Source: C-114 sp963745405
GTDB lineage: Bacteria > Chloroflexota > Limnocylindria > Limnocylindrales > CSP1-4
Direction of reading: 5' to 3'
Length of the DNA: 64,000 bases
Assembly (NCBI GenBank): GCA_963745405.1
Contig: CAVUWY010000002.1
Coordinates: forward strand, 2,108,001 to 2,172,000
Part shown: positions 18,959 to 28,059 of the stretch, piece after piece
How positions within the stretch are numbered: position 1 is the first letter of the stretch
How the letters are laid out: every line of letters starts with the position of its first letter
Notes under the pieces: generated by a model
What the model was told of the DNA's origin: nothing
What the model saw: only the letters and a program-made list of their open reading frames with translations
The model's database searches: none
Program-made: the position numbers and the translations under genes

Positions 18959-19045
18959 GGGGCCCGGGCGACCCGGGGCCCGGGCGACCCGGGGCCGAGT
19001 CGACCGGGGGCCGCGTCTCGACCGGCGGGCCGCGTCTCGACCGGC
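18959..19045 (+). repeat. Two small tandem repeats in the hydA leader
   Basis: A 16-bp unit (GGGGCCCGGGCGACCC) is repeated at 18959-18974 and 18975-18990. A 19-bp unit (GGGCCGCGTCTCGACCGGC) is repeated at 19008-19026 and 19027-19045. Confidence 0.9.
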
Positions 19046-19167
19046 GGGCCGGTCGTGGGTGTGATGCCCATGAGGATACGACGCGAGACGGCTCTGGATC
19101 GGCTTGTGCTACCGTCCGGGCGTCGCGCCGCCGGGCGCGCCATCACTTCGATCCGGAGTCGCTCTCC

Positions 19168-20505
19168 ATGCCGAATCTCGCCGTCTCGATCAACGCCGAC
19201 GGTGCGCAACTCGTCCCGGGTGGCGCGGCGACGATCACGGTCGAGGTGCGCAATCTCGGCTCGGTCGTCGACCGCTACCGCTGCGAGATCGTCGGGATGG
19301 ACCCCGCCTGGGTCACGGTCAGCCCGGCCTCGATCGAGCTCTTCCCGCCGCGCGACAGCGGCGAACCCTCGCGGGGAGAACCCACCCGGACGGATCCACC
19401 GTCGGTCGGGCGGTTCACCGTCTCCATCCACCCGCCGCGCAGCTCGGCCGCCACGGCCGGTCCGTGGACGTTCGGGGCCAAGGTCCAGAGCGAGCACGAT
19501 CCGGGCAACCGCCTCGTCGAGGAGGGGACGGTCGTCTTCCTGCCGTTCGGCGCGCTCGAGGCGGACCTCCGGCCGGCGATCGCCGCCGGCCGGTTCGGGG
19601 CGAAGACGACGCTGGCCCTGGCGAATCGCGGAAATCGGCCCGAGACGGTCGAGGTCAGCGCCTCGGACCGGGCCGACAAGATCTCCTTCGACATCCGGCC
19701 GACGACCCTGTCGCTCGCCGCCGGCGAAGCGGCCACCGTGCCGATCCGCCTCTCCGCCGGGGGAGCGAAGCTCGTCGGCGGGACCGACACCCGGCCGTTC
19801 AACGTGCTCGTCCGGGCCGGCAGCGTGGACACGCCGCCGGTCGCCCTGACCGGCACGCTCGAGAAGCGAGCGATCATCCCCTCCGGGATCCCGGTGGCGA
19901 TCGCGACCCTCGTCGCCCTCGGCCTCGGGGCGTTCGCCGTCTACGCCGCGTTCATCCGGCCCGGCCCGACGCCGACGCCGCCGCCATCGATCGCCATCGC
20001 CGCGACGCCCTCACCGACGCCGCCGCCGAGCAAACCGCCGACCGCCGCGCCGTCAGCGGCGCCGGCGCCGTCGCCATCGCCGACGCCCACGCCGACGCCG
20101 ACCCCGCTCTGCCCGCCGTCCCCGATCGACGTCGACTACACGGCGCTCGGTGGCGCCGGCTCGTTCCTCGGCGCGCCGCTCGGCTGTGACACCGCGATCG
20201 CCGACGGCGGCAAGTTCCGCGATTTCGCCAACGGGACTATCTATCTCGCGCCGGGCGCGACGGCGGCCTTCGCCCTGCAGAAGGACCTGGCCACCTACTG
20301 GAAGAGCCTCGGCGCCGGGACGAGCTCGATCGGCTACCCAGTCGGCGACTCGCTCGCCGATGCGAACGGCGACGGCGGCTGGTCGGCGAACTTCTCGGGC
20401 GGCAAGGCCTGGTGGACGCCTGCCACCGGCGGGGGGAGCTGCGCGAACACACTCTGCTTCATCATCGTCCACCCGAGCCTGAAGATCTTCCTGCCGAACC
20501 CGTAG
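19168..20505 (+). CDS. Single-pass membrane protein with N-terminal Ig-like domains and C-terminal LGFP-type region
   Basis: 445 aa. Residues 1-235 form two beta-sandwich domains of the NEW3/COG1470 type (AQLVPGGAATITVEVRNLGS; GEAATVPIRLSAGG). One TM helix follows (IPVAIATLVALGLGAFAVYAAF), then a Pro/Ser/Thr linker and a C-terminal domain with FLGAPLGCDTAIADGGKF and SSIGYPVGDSLADANG, the pattern of LGFP repeats that bind cell-wall material. No signal peptide is seen before the Ig-like domains, which makes the topology odd. TACCGT at about 19110 is a candidate -10. Confidence 0.65.
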   Translation: MPNLAVSINADGAQLVPGGAATITVEVRNLGSVVDRYRCEIVGMDPAWVTVSPASIELFPPRDSGEPSRGEPTRTDPPSVGRFTVSIHPPRSSAATAGPWTFGAKVQSEHDPGNRLVEEGTVVFLPFGALEADLRPAIAAGRFGAKTTLALANRGNRPETVEVSASDRADKISFDIRPTTLSLAAGEAATVPIRLSAGGAKLVGGTDTRPFNVLVRAGSVDTPPVALTGTLEKRAIIPSGIPVAIATLVALGLGAFAVYAAFIRPGPTPTPPPSIAIAATPSPTPPPSKPPTAAPSAAPAPSPSPTPTPTPTPLCPPSPIDVDYTALGGAGSFLGAPLGCDTAIADGGKFRDFANGTIYLAPGATAAFALQKDLATYWKSLGAGTSSIGYPVGDSLADANGDGGWSANFSGGKAWWTPATGGGSCANTLCFIIVHPSLKIFLPNP

Positions 20506-20570
20506 CCGTCGGCTTGGCCGGGGCGGATCCGGCGAGCCCGCGCTGAGTCCGGCCGCGGTGATACCACGTC

Positions 20571-21581
20571 TCAGTGCGTGGCCGCCGCCACCCCGCGCAT
20601 GACCGGCACGATCTCCCGGCCGTAGATGGCGAGGATGTCCTCCTCGTCGCCGTTCATCAGGTAGATGTTGAACTGATCGACGCCGGCCGCGGCGAGCTCG
20701 TGGAGCTTGGCGAGGTGCTCGTCGACCGAGCCGAGGACGCAGAACCGGTCTGTCACCTCGTCGCCGACGAAGCCGGCGTTCGACGACCCGACCTCGGCGT
20801 GGTGGTGGTAGTCGTAGCCGGTCCGTTCGCGGATATAGCCGGTGAGCGCTTCGGGCAGCTCCTCGGGAGGGTACTTGTTGACGAGGTCGACGACGTGGTT
20901 GCTGACGAGGGCCGGGAACCAGCGCGTCCGTTCGCGGCACAGCTCGCGGTCGCCGAGGTGGGCCGGCGCGGCGGCCTGGACCCGGACCGTGCCGCGCGGT
21001 CGGCCGGCGGCGACCTCCGCCTCGCGCACGGTCGCGACGAACCAGCCGATCAGGTCGGGGTCGGCCATCTGGAGGATCACCCCGTCGGCGACCCGGCCGG
21101 TCATCGCCAGGGCCATCGGGCCGTAGCCGGCTACCCAGACCGGCAGCTTCCAGCGGCCCGCCCAGGTGAGCTGCAGGGTCGTCCCCTCGAACTCGACCGG
21201 CCGGCCCTCGACGAGGTCGCGGATGACGACGATCGCCTCCTCGAGGGTGGCCATCGTCGTCGGCGGCTTGCCGAGCACGCGGCGGGCGGAATCGCCGCGC
21301 CCGATGCCGAGGTCCATCCGACCGCCGGAGATCTCGTCGAGCACCGCCAGCGACGAGGCCGTCACCGACGGCTCGCGGGTCGCCGGGTTCGTCACGCAGG
21401 TCCCGAGCCGCAGCCGTTCGGTCGCCCCGGCGATGAGGGTCAGGAGCGGGTACGGGTCACGCCACAGGACGTGCGAGTCGAACAGCCAGCCGTAGTCGAA
21501 GCCGGCGGCCTCGGCCCGCCGTGCCAGGTCGAGGGTTCGCTCGATCGAGTGGTCGGGCTTGAGGGTGAAGCCGAACTGCAT
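20571..21581 (-). CDS. LLM-class (luciferase-like) F420/FMN-dependent oxidoreductase
   Basis: 336 aa TIM-barrel flavoprotein: MQFGFTLKPDHSIERTLDLA, LRLGTCVTNPATREPSVTASSLAVLDEISGG split over two strands, then DLGIGRGDSARRVLGKPP and WVAGYGPMALAMTGRVADG. It resembles F420-dependent LLM proteins that cluster with dihydropyrimidinase genes in other high-GC bacteria, as far as I recall the family. It sits in a minus-strand run with a small acidic protein and the nitrilase (12-bp gap). A role in the reductive half of pyrimidine breakdown is possible but unproven. Confidence 0.85.
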   Translation of the reverse strand: MQFGFTLKPDHSIERTLDLARRAEAAGFDYGWLFDSHVLWRDPYPLLTLIAGATERLRLGTCVTNPATREPSVTASSLAVLDEISGGRMDLGIGRGDSARRVLGKPPTTMATLEEAIVVIRDLVEGRPVEFEGTTLQLTWAGRWKLPVWVAGYGPMALAMTGRVADGVILQMADPDLIGWFVATVREAEVAAGRPRGTVRVQAAAPAHLGDRELCRERTRWFPALVSNHVVDLVNKYPPEELPEALTGYIRERTGYDYHHHAEVGSSNAGFVGDEVTDRFCVLGSVDEHLAKLHELAAAGVDQFNIYLMNGDEEDILAIYGREIVPVMRGVAAATH

Positions 21582-21593
21582 GGGCGACCGGGG

Positions 21594-21915
21594 CTACTCG
21601 CGGCCGTCGTCGGTCTGGTTGTCGAGGCCCGGGTCCGGACTGTAGAAGGAGGGTGGCTCGTCGTCGTCGGCCGGCGCGTCGTGGTGCCGCAGATGGGTCA
21701 GCCGGTCGACGCCTTCCTCGACCGTCTCCTTGATCGATTCGACCATCGTCACCGTCTCGCCGCCGGTGAACGGCGCGATCGACGGCGCCGAGGGCGATCT
21801 CGGCCGCCGATTCGGCGACCTGGCCGGCCGTTCGTGCGGCCGCGTCGTCGTCAGCGTCCGATGTCTCGGCCGCCACCGTCGGTGGGGTCGGCTCCGGGCT
21901 GGGATCGTCGGGCAT
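21594..21915 (-). CDS. Small acidic hypothetical protein (frameshifted)
   Basis: The start (MPDDPSPEPTPPTVAAETSD) has GAGGAG about 7 nt upstream. The first frame runs through AAEIALGAVD, and protein-like sequence then continues in the next frame as APFTGGETVTMVESIKETVE, then GVDRLTHLRHHD, ending DNQTDDGRE at 21594. One extra base near 21771-21800 explains the break; the corrected length is about 106 aa. It has a very acidic, disordered N-terminus and one amphipathic helix. It is placed between the nitrilase and LLM genes, so it is probably co-transcribed. Function unknown. Confidence 0.55.
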
Positions 21916-21959
21916 GAGGTCTCCTCGGTCGGATTCGGTGGGGCCGGGTCGGGCCGGGT

Positions 21960-22808
21960 CTATGGCGCGACGAGATCCTCGTACATGTCGGGCCGCCGGT
22001 CGCGGTAGAACTGCCACGTCTGGCGGACTTCGGTGATCTTGTCGAGATCCATGTCGCGGACGAGCAGCTCCTCATCGTGGGCGTCGCCGACCGCGCCGAT
22101 GAACTGGCCGCGCGGATCGCAGAAGTAGCTCTGGCCGTAGAAGTCGTCGTCGCCGAGCGGCTCGATGCCGACCCGGTTGATCGTGCCGACGAAGTAGCCG
22201 TTGGCGACCGCGTGGCTGACCTGCTCGATCCGCCACAGGTATTCCGACAGGCCGCGCGAGGTCGCGCTGGGGATGAACACCATCTCGGCGCCGTTGAGGC
22301 CGAGCGCCCGGGCTCCCTCGGGGAAGTGGCGGTCGTAGCAGATGTAGACGCCGACCTTGCCGACCGCGGTCTCGAAGACCGGGTAACCGAGGTTCCCCGG
22401 CCGGAAGTAGTACTTCTCCCAGAAGCCCTTGACGTGGGGGATGTGGGTCTTGCGGTACTTGCCGAGGTACTCGCCGTCGGCGTCGATCACGGCGGCGGTG
22501 TTGTAGTAGATGCCGCTCGCCGTCTCGTCCTCCTCGTACATCGGCACGACGAGGACCATCCCGGTCTCCTTGGCCAGCGACTGCATGCGGGCCGTCGTCG
22601 GGCCGTCCGGGATGAGCTCGGTGAACGAGTAGTACTCGGGTTCCTGGACCTGGCAGAAATACGGTCCGTAGAAGAGCTCCTGGAAGCACATCACCTGGGC
22701 GCCCTGCTTCGAGGCGTCGTGGGCGGCCTGTTCGTGCTTCTGGATCATCGACTCCTTGTCGCCGGTCCAGGTCGCCTGGAGCAGCGCACCGCGCACGTTC
22801 CGGGGCAT
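21960..22808 (-). CDS. Nitrilase-superfamily amidohydrolase, probable beta-ureidopropionase
   Basis: 282 aa with the Glu-Lys-Cys triad: CFQELFYGPYF (Glu), KYRKTHIPHVKGFWEKYYF (Lys) and VGVYICYDRHFPEGAR (Cys). FWEKYYFRPGN is characteristic of N-carbamoyl-beta-alanine / N-carbamoylputrescine hydrolases. AGGAGGG precedes the ATG at 22808, and a minus-strand TAGAAT at 22864-22869 is a likely -10. It would hydrolyse the product of dihydropyrimidinase to beta-alanine, CO2 and ammonia. Confidence 0.9.
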   Translation of the reverse strand: MPRNVRGALLQATWTGDKESMIQKHEQAAHDASKQGAQVMCFQELFYGPYFCQVQEPEYYSFTELIPDGPTTARMQSLAKETGMVLVVPMYEEDETASGIYYNTAAVIDADGEYLGKYRKTHIPHVKGFWEKYYFRPGNLGYPVFETAVGKVGVYICYDRHFPEGARALGLNGAEMVFIPSATSRGLSEYLWRIEQVSHAVANGYFVGTINRVGIEPLGDDDFYGQSYFCDPRGQFIGAVGDAHDEELLVRDMDLDKITEVRQTWQFYRDRRPDMYEDLVAP

Positions 22809-23021
22809 CTCGTCCCTCCTGGGATGCAGTGGCGAGGTCGATGGGGCGTGAGGAAGTGGCCGCATTCTACCGCCGCAGGAGGCGGCGCCGACCGCGCCGA
22901 GACCGCGTAGAGACCTGGCCGACGCTCCCGGGCGGGGGAAAGATCCGCGCCATGGACGCGCGACGATGGCTCCTCCATCGGGAAGGCGGCTACGATGCCG
23001 GTCCGAGCGATGGAGGCACCG

Positions 23022-24483
23022 ATGAGCGACGGCGAGCTGCTGCGACGAACGGCCGACCTGGCCCAGGACTACCTCGACCGACTGGCCGATCGACCCGTCG
23101 GGCTCTCGACCGACCTGCCCGCCCTCAGGGCTGCCCTCGGCGGACCGCTGCCGGAGCACGGCGAGGAGCCGTCGGTCGTCATCGAGCGCCTCGCCCGGGA
23201 CGCCGAGCCGGGCCTCGTCGGCAGCGCCGGTCCGCGCTACTTCGGCTTCGTCATCGGCGGCAGCCTCACGGCCGCCCTCGCGGCCGACTGGCTGACGAGC
23301 GCCTGGGACCAGAACGCCGGGCTCTACGTGATCTCACCGGCCGCCGCGGTCGCCGAGGAGGTCGCCGGCCGACTGGCTGGTGGACCTGTTCGGCCTGCCG
23401 GCCGGGACGAGCGTCGGCTTCACGACCGGCGCGACGATGGCCTCGTTCACCGCCCTGGCGGCCGCCCGGACCGCGGTCCTCCGCGACGTCGGCTGGGACG
23501 CGGCGGGGGAGGGGCTCATCGGGGCCCCGCCGATCGACATCGTCGTCGGGGCCGAGGCCCACATCACGATCTTCGCCTCGCTGTCGATGCTCGGGCTCGG
23601 CCGCGACAGCCGGCGGCTCGTACGGGTGGCCGCGGACGAGCAGGGTCGGATGCGGCCCGACGCGCTCCGCGAGGCGCTGGCGGGCCTGTCGGGGCCGGCG
23701 ATCGTCTGCGCCCAGGCCGGCAACGTGAACACCGGCGCGTTCGATCCGCTGCCCGAGATCGTCGATGCGGTCCGCGCGCACGGCGGCTGGCTCCACGTCG
23801 ACGGCGCTTTCGGGCTGTGGGCGCAGGCGTCACCGTCGCTCGCCCACCTGGCGGCGGGCCTGGCCGGGGCCGATTCGTGGACGACCGACGCCCACAAGTG
23901 GCTCAACGTGCCCTACGACTCGGGCCTCGTGTTCGTCCGCGACGCCTCGGCCCACCATGCCGCGATGACCTTCAGCGCGGCCTACTACGTCGAGACCGAG
24001 GGCGGCGAGCGCGACGAGTACAACTGGGTGCCGGAGTCCTCCCGGCGAGCCCGTGGCTTCCCGATCTACGCCGCGCTACGCGCCCTGGGCCGTGACGGTC
24101 TAGCCGAGCTCATGGATCGCTGCTGCGCGAACGCCCGCCTGATGGGCGAGCGGCTGGCCACGGCGGACGGCTCGATCGCAGGCCTGCGTATCGAGGTCCT
24201 CAACGAGGTCGTCCTGAACCAGGTCCTCGTCCGCTTCTATCCGACCGGCGCGGCGTCAGGCCCCGGACCCGAGGCCGATGCGCTCACCCGTGACGTGATC
24301 GCCCGTGTCCAGGCCGACGGCACGTGCTGGCTCGGCGGCACGACATGGCACGACATGGCCGCCATGCGGGTCTCGGTCAGCAACTGGCAGACGACGGCCG
24401 CGGATATCGACCTCTCGGCCGAGGCGATCCTCCGCTGCGCCGCCGATGCGGCCGGGGCGGGGGCCGTCTCCCTGGCTCGCTGA
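23022..24483 (+). CDS. PLP-dependent group II decarboxylase family protein (frameshifted)
   Basis: The N-terminal part (LVGSAGPRYFGFVIGG; AAALAADWLTSAWDQN-like region) and the rest (DWLVDLFGLPAGTSVGFTTG onward) are in different frames, joined if CC at 23369-23370 is a single C. The PLP Lys lies in TDAHKWLNVPYDSG and the cofactor Asp in GWLHVDGAFGLWA. The corrected length is 486 aa. The substrate is not evident; aromatic or acidic amino-acid decarboxylation are options. The start at 23022 is chosen for GGAGG 5 nt upstream; TACGAT at 22991-22996 is a good -10. Confidence 0.85.
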
Positions 24484-24503
24484 GCCGCTCCCGCCGGGCA
24501 CGA

Positions 24504-25760
24504 TCACGCGGCGATCGCCGCCTCGTCGGAGGCCGTCCGGATGCGCGGCAGCGGGGAGAAGACCAGGAACAGGATCGAGAGGGCCATGCCCGCCCAGCCG
24601 AGGGCGATCCCGCCCCGGACGCCGATGACCCCGGCGACGCCGGCTGCGGCGAGTGCCCCGATCGGATAGGCGATCCCGTGCGAGAGCACGTCGAACGTGG
24701 CGTTGACCCGGCCGAGGATGCCATCGGGGCTGATCCCCTGGATGAGTGACAGCTCGGCGACGCCCTCGATCGTCTGGAGCCCGTCGCCGAAGAGCTGGGG
24801 GATCAGCACCATGACGGTGGCGAGGAAGATCGGTCCCTGGGCGAGAGGCGTCAGGATCCCGAGCGCCGCGGCGCCGGCGGCGCTCCAGATGAGGGCCGGT
24901 CCGATCCCGAGCCGGCGGATGGCCGGCGCCGCGAAGAATGAGCCGACGAGCGAGCCGACCCCGCCGGCCGACACGACGATGCCGAGCAGCAACGGGTCGA
25001 GATGGAGGTCGTCGATGAGGTAGATCGTGTAGAGGACCCCGTAGAAGGCCCCGGCGACGTGGGCCACGACGGAGCGGGCGACGATCGGGAACAGCACCCG
25101 ATGGCGGCGGACGAGCTGGAGCCCCTCGACGATCTCGCGCCTGATCTGGGGCGCCGCCGTCCGGGTCGGGCGGGCCGGCTCCGGTGCCCGGATGAGGAGC
25201 AGCGAGATCGCCGAGACCACGAACGACACGGCGTCGACGAGGATCGCGAACGGCGCGCTGACGAGCTGGACCAGCGCGCCGGCGAGACCCGGCCCGCCGA
25301 TCTCGGCGATGGACGAGCTCGTGGCGAGCTTGCTGTTGCCCTCGACGACGCGATCGACCCCGATGAGGGACGGGACGTAGGCCGGGTACGCCGCGTCGAA
25401 CAGGGTGCCGAGGCAACCCTCGACGAAGGTGACGATGTAGAGCTGCTCCATCCGCAGGACGCCGGTCGCGTAGGCGAGCGGGATCGAGAAGAGGAGCAGG
25501 GCCCGGACGGCGTCTGCGGCGATGAGCAGCGGTCGGCGCCGGAGCCGGTCCACCCAGGCGCCGGCGAAGAACCCGACCAGGAGGACGCCGAGGCTGCCGG
25601 CGACGACGATGAGGGCCATCTGGAGCGGCCCGGCGCCGAGGACGAGGAGGGCGACGAGGGGCACGGCCGTGCGGGTCACGACGGAGCCCAGCTCGGACAC
25701 GGTCTGACCCGTCCAGAGCTTCAGGAAATCGGAGTTTCGCCACAGGGAGGGGGCTTCCAC
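24504..25760 (-). CDS. MFS transporter (MFS_3 / EntS-like exporter)
   Basis: 418 aa with 12 predicted TM helices. LWRNSDFLKLWTGQTVSELG at the N-terminus and GFFAGAWVDRLRRRPLLIAADA (loop 2-3) are typical of the EntS/MFS_3 group of exporters. The GTG at 25760 is preferred: upstream in-frame ATGs reach into the divergent aminotransferase promoter, and TACCAT lies close upstream. The substrate is unknown. Confidence 0.85.
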   Translation of the reverse strand: MEAPSLWRNSDFLKLWTGQTVSELGSVVTRTAVPLVALLVLGAGPLQMALIVVAGSLGVLLVGFFAGAWVDRLRRRPLLIAADAVRALLLFSIPLAYATGVLRMEQLYIVTFVEGCLGTLFDAAYPAYVPSLIGVDRVVEGNSKLATSSSIAEIGGPGLAGALVQLVSAPFAILVDAVSFVVSAISLLLIRAPEPARPTRTAAPQIRREIVEGLQLVRRHRVLFPIVARSVVAHVAGAFYGVLYTIYLIDDLHLDPLLLGIVVSAGGVGSLVGSFFAAPAIRRLGIGPALIWSAAGAAALGILTPLAQGPIFLATVMVLIPQLFGDGLQTIEGVAELSLIQGISPDGILGRVNATFDVLSHGIAYPIGALAAAGVAGVIGVRGGIALGWAGMALSILFLVFSPLPRIRTASDEAAIAA

Positions 25761-25888
25761 AGCGGCGGAATGGTAGTCGCTGCCGGGTGGTCCACGGCGG
25801 CCGACGCGAGTCGCCCGACGCGAGGTCCCGACCCGCATCTGCGACAATCCTGGGCACACACCGAGCCGTTTCGAACGGGAGCCCTCCC

Positions 25889-27223
25889 ATGGCCGTCGAG
25901 CACGCCAGTTCGTTGTCCAGCGCCGAGATCGTCGCCCTCACTCGCGCCCACACGTTCTTCTCGTGGTCCGTGCAGGGCGCCCTCGATCCGATCGCCATCG
26001 ACCGCGCCGAGGGGATCTACCTCTACACGCCCGAAGGCAAGCGGATCATCGACTTCAACAGCCAGCTCATGTCGGTGAACATCGGCCACGGCGACCGCCG
26101 GGTGATCGACGCCATCGCGACCCAGGCGGCCCGGCTCCAGTACGTCCAGCCGGCCTTCGTCACGGAGCCGCGGGCCCGACTCGGGGCCAAGCTCGCCGAG
26201 ATCCTGCCGGGCGACCTCGACAAGGTCTTCTTCACTCTCGGCGGTGCCGAGGCGATCGAGAACGCCATCAAGTTCGCCCGCCACTTCACCGGTCGCCAGA
26301 AGATCCTCGCCCGCTACCGGGCCTACCACGGCGCGACGCTCGGGGCGATGACCCTGACCGGGGATCCGCGCCGCTGGGCCAACGAGCCCGGCATCGTCGG
26401 CGTCGTCCGCTATCCCGACACCCACCGCTGGGGCGAGGCGGAACCACGGCCGGTGGCGGAGAGCCTCCAGGGCCTCGAGGACGTCATCCGCTACGAAGGC
26501 CCCCACACGATCGCCGCGGTCTTCCTCGAGACGATCGTCGGCACCAACGGCATCCTCATCCCGCCCGACGGCTACATCGCCGGCGTCCGCGAGATCTGCG
26601 ACCGCTACGACATCCTCATGGTCGCCGACGAGGTCATGGCCGGCTTCGGGCGGACCGGGCGCTGGTTCGCCGTCGACCACTGGGATACGGTGCCCGACCT
26701 CATGACGATGGCCAAGGGCCTCACCTCCAGCTACCTGCCGCTCGGCGCCGTGGCCATGCGCCACCACATCGCCGAGGCCTTCGAGACGAAGATGTTCTAC
26801 GGCGGGCTCACCTACAGCAGCCACCCGGTCAGCCTCGCGGCCGCCCTCGCCACGATCTCGGTCTACGAAGAGGACGACCTCATCGGCAACGCCACCCGCC
26901 TGGGGCCGGTGATGCGGCGGCACCACGAGGCCCTGGCGAAGAAGCACCCGAGCGTCGGGGCTCATCGCAACCTCGGCCTGTTCGGCATCGTCGAGCTCGT
27001 CCGCAGCCACGACCCGTGGACGCCGATGACCCCGTTCAACGGCACGAGCGACGAGATGAAGGGGGTCGGGGCGTACCTCCGCGAGCACGGCCTCTATGCG
27101 ATGATCGCCAACAACGGGATCCACACGAATCCGCCGCTGTGCATCACCGAGGGACAGCTCGACGAGGCCTTCGCGATCCTCGACGGCGCCCTCGACATCG
27201 CCGACCGGGCGGTCACGGCGTAG
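25889..27223 (+). CDS. Class III aminotransferase, probable beta-alanine/omega-amino acid:pyruvate type
   Basis: 444 aa. The PLP enzyme pattern is complete: LGGAEAIENAIKFAR, YRAYHGATLGAMTLTG, MVADEVMAGFGRTG with the cofactor Asp, and the Schiff-base Lys in MTMAKGLTSSYLPLGAV. It would convert an omega-amino acid and a keto acid to a semialdehyde. Beside beta-ureidopropionase and a malonate-semialdehyde dehydrogenase, beta-alanine is the likely substrate, but taurine and GABA enzymes share this architecture. GGGAG precedes the ATG. The ABC ATPase starts 11 nt after its stop. Confidence 0.88.
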   Translation: MAVEHASSLSSAEIVALTRAHTFFSWSVQGALDPIAIDRAEGIYLYTPEGKRIIDFNSQLMSVNIGHGDRRVIDAIATQAARLQYVQPAFVTEPRARLGAKLAEILPGDLDKVFFTLGGAEAIENAIKFARHFTGRQKILARYRAYHGATLGAMTLTGDPRRWANEPGIVGVVRYPDTHRWGEAEPRPVAESLQGLEDVIRYEGPHTIAAVFLETIVGTNGILIPPDGYIAGVREICDRYDILMVADEVMAGFGRTGRWFAVDHWDTVPDLMTMAKGLTSSYLPLGAVAMRHHIAEAFETKMFYGGLTYSSHPVSLAAALATISVYEEDDLIGNATRLGPVMRRHHEALAKKHPSVGAHRNLGLFGIVELVRSHDPWTPMTPFNGTSDEMKGVGAYLREHGLYAMIANNGIHTNPPLCITEGQLDEAFAILDGALDIADRAVTA

Positions 27224-27234
27224 CCGGAAGTCGC

Positions 27235-28059
27235 GTGTCGTCCGCGGCGGGCCTGGCGGCCGCCCGACCGGCCGAGGGCTCCAGCGGGGGCGACTCGCCC
27301 GAGATCGTCCGGGCGACCGGCGTGGGCAAGGTCTTCGCCACCGACGACGGCCCGGTGATCGCTCTCGAACGGGTCGACCTGACGGTCCGTCGCGGCGACT
27401 TCGTGTCCATCATCGGGCCGTCCGGCTGCGGAAAGTCGACCCTGCTTCGGATCGTCGGGGACCTGACCGAACCGACGAAGGGCGACATCCGGGTCAACGA
27501 CAAGCCCGCCCGCCAGGCCCGCCTCGACCGCGATTACGGGATGGTGTTCCAGGCGCCCGCCCTCATGGATTGGCGGACGGTCGCCAGGAACGTCGAACTG
27601 CCACTCGAGATCATGGGCTTCGAGAAGGCCGACCGGGAGCGCCGCTCGGCCGAGCTCCTTCGCCTCGTCGAGCTCGAGGATTTCGCCTCCAGGCACCCGT
27701 GGGAGCTGTCGGGCGGGATGCAGCAGCGGGTCGCCATCGCTCGCGCCCTGGCCTTCGATCCGAGGCTCCTCCTCATGGACGAGCCCTTCGGCGCCCTCGA
27801 CGAGATGACCCGCGAGCGGATGAACCTGGAGCTCACCCGCATCTGGGCGGAGACCGGCACGACCGTCCTCTTCGTGACCCACTCGATCCCCGAGGCGGTC
27901 TTCCTCTCGACCCGGGTCGTGGTCATGTCGGCCCGGCCCGGCCGCGTCTCGGCGGTGATCGATATCGACATGCCCCATCCGCGAACGGCCGACACCCGCG
28001 AGTCGACCCGCTACTTCGAGCTCGTCACGACCGTCCGCGAGGCGCTCCGCCGCGACTGA
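27235..28059 (+). CDS. ABC transporter ATPase, NitT/TauT (nitrate/sulfonate/taurine) family
   Basis: 274 aa with Walker A GPSGCGKST, Q-loop MVFQAPALMDWRTV, signature ELSGGMQQRVAIARAL, Walker B LLLMDEPFGALDEM and THSIPEAVFL. The MDWRTVARNVELPLE segment is characteristic of TauB/SsuB-type subunits, including those for pyrimidine-like compounds. Start GTG 27235, 11 nt after the aminotransferase stop. No permease or binding protein follows, so the rest of the transporter must be elsewhere. Confidence 0.85.
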   Translation: MSSAAGLAAARPAEGSSGGDSPEIVRATGVGKVFATDDGPVIALERVDLTVRRGDFVSIIGPSGCGKSTLLRIVGDLTEPTKGDIRVNDKPARQARLDRDYGMVFQAPALMDWRTVARNVELPLEIMGFEKADRERRSAELLRLVELEDFASRHPWELSGGMQQRVAIARALAFDPRLLLMDEPFGALDEMTRERMNLELTRIWAETGTTVLFVTHSIPEAVFLSTRVVVMSARPGRVSAVIDIDMPHPRTADTRESTRYFELVTTVREALRRD

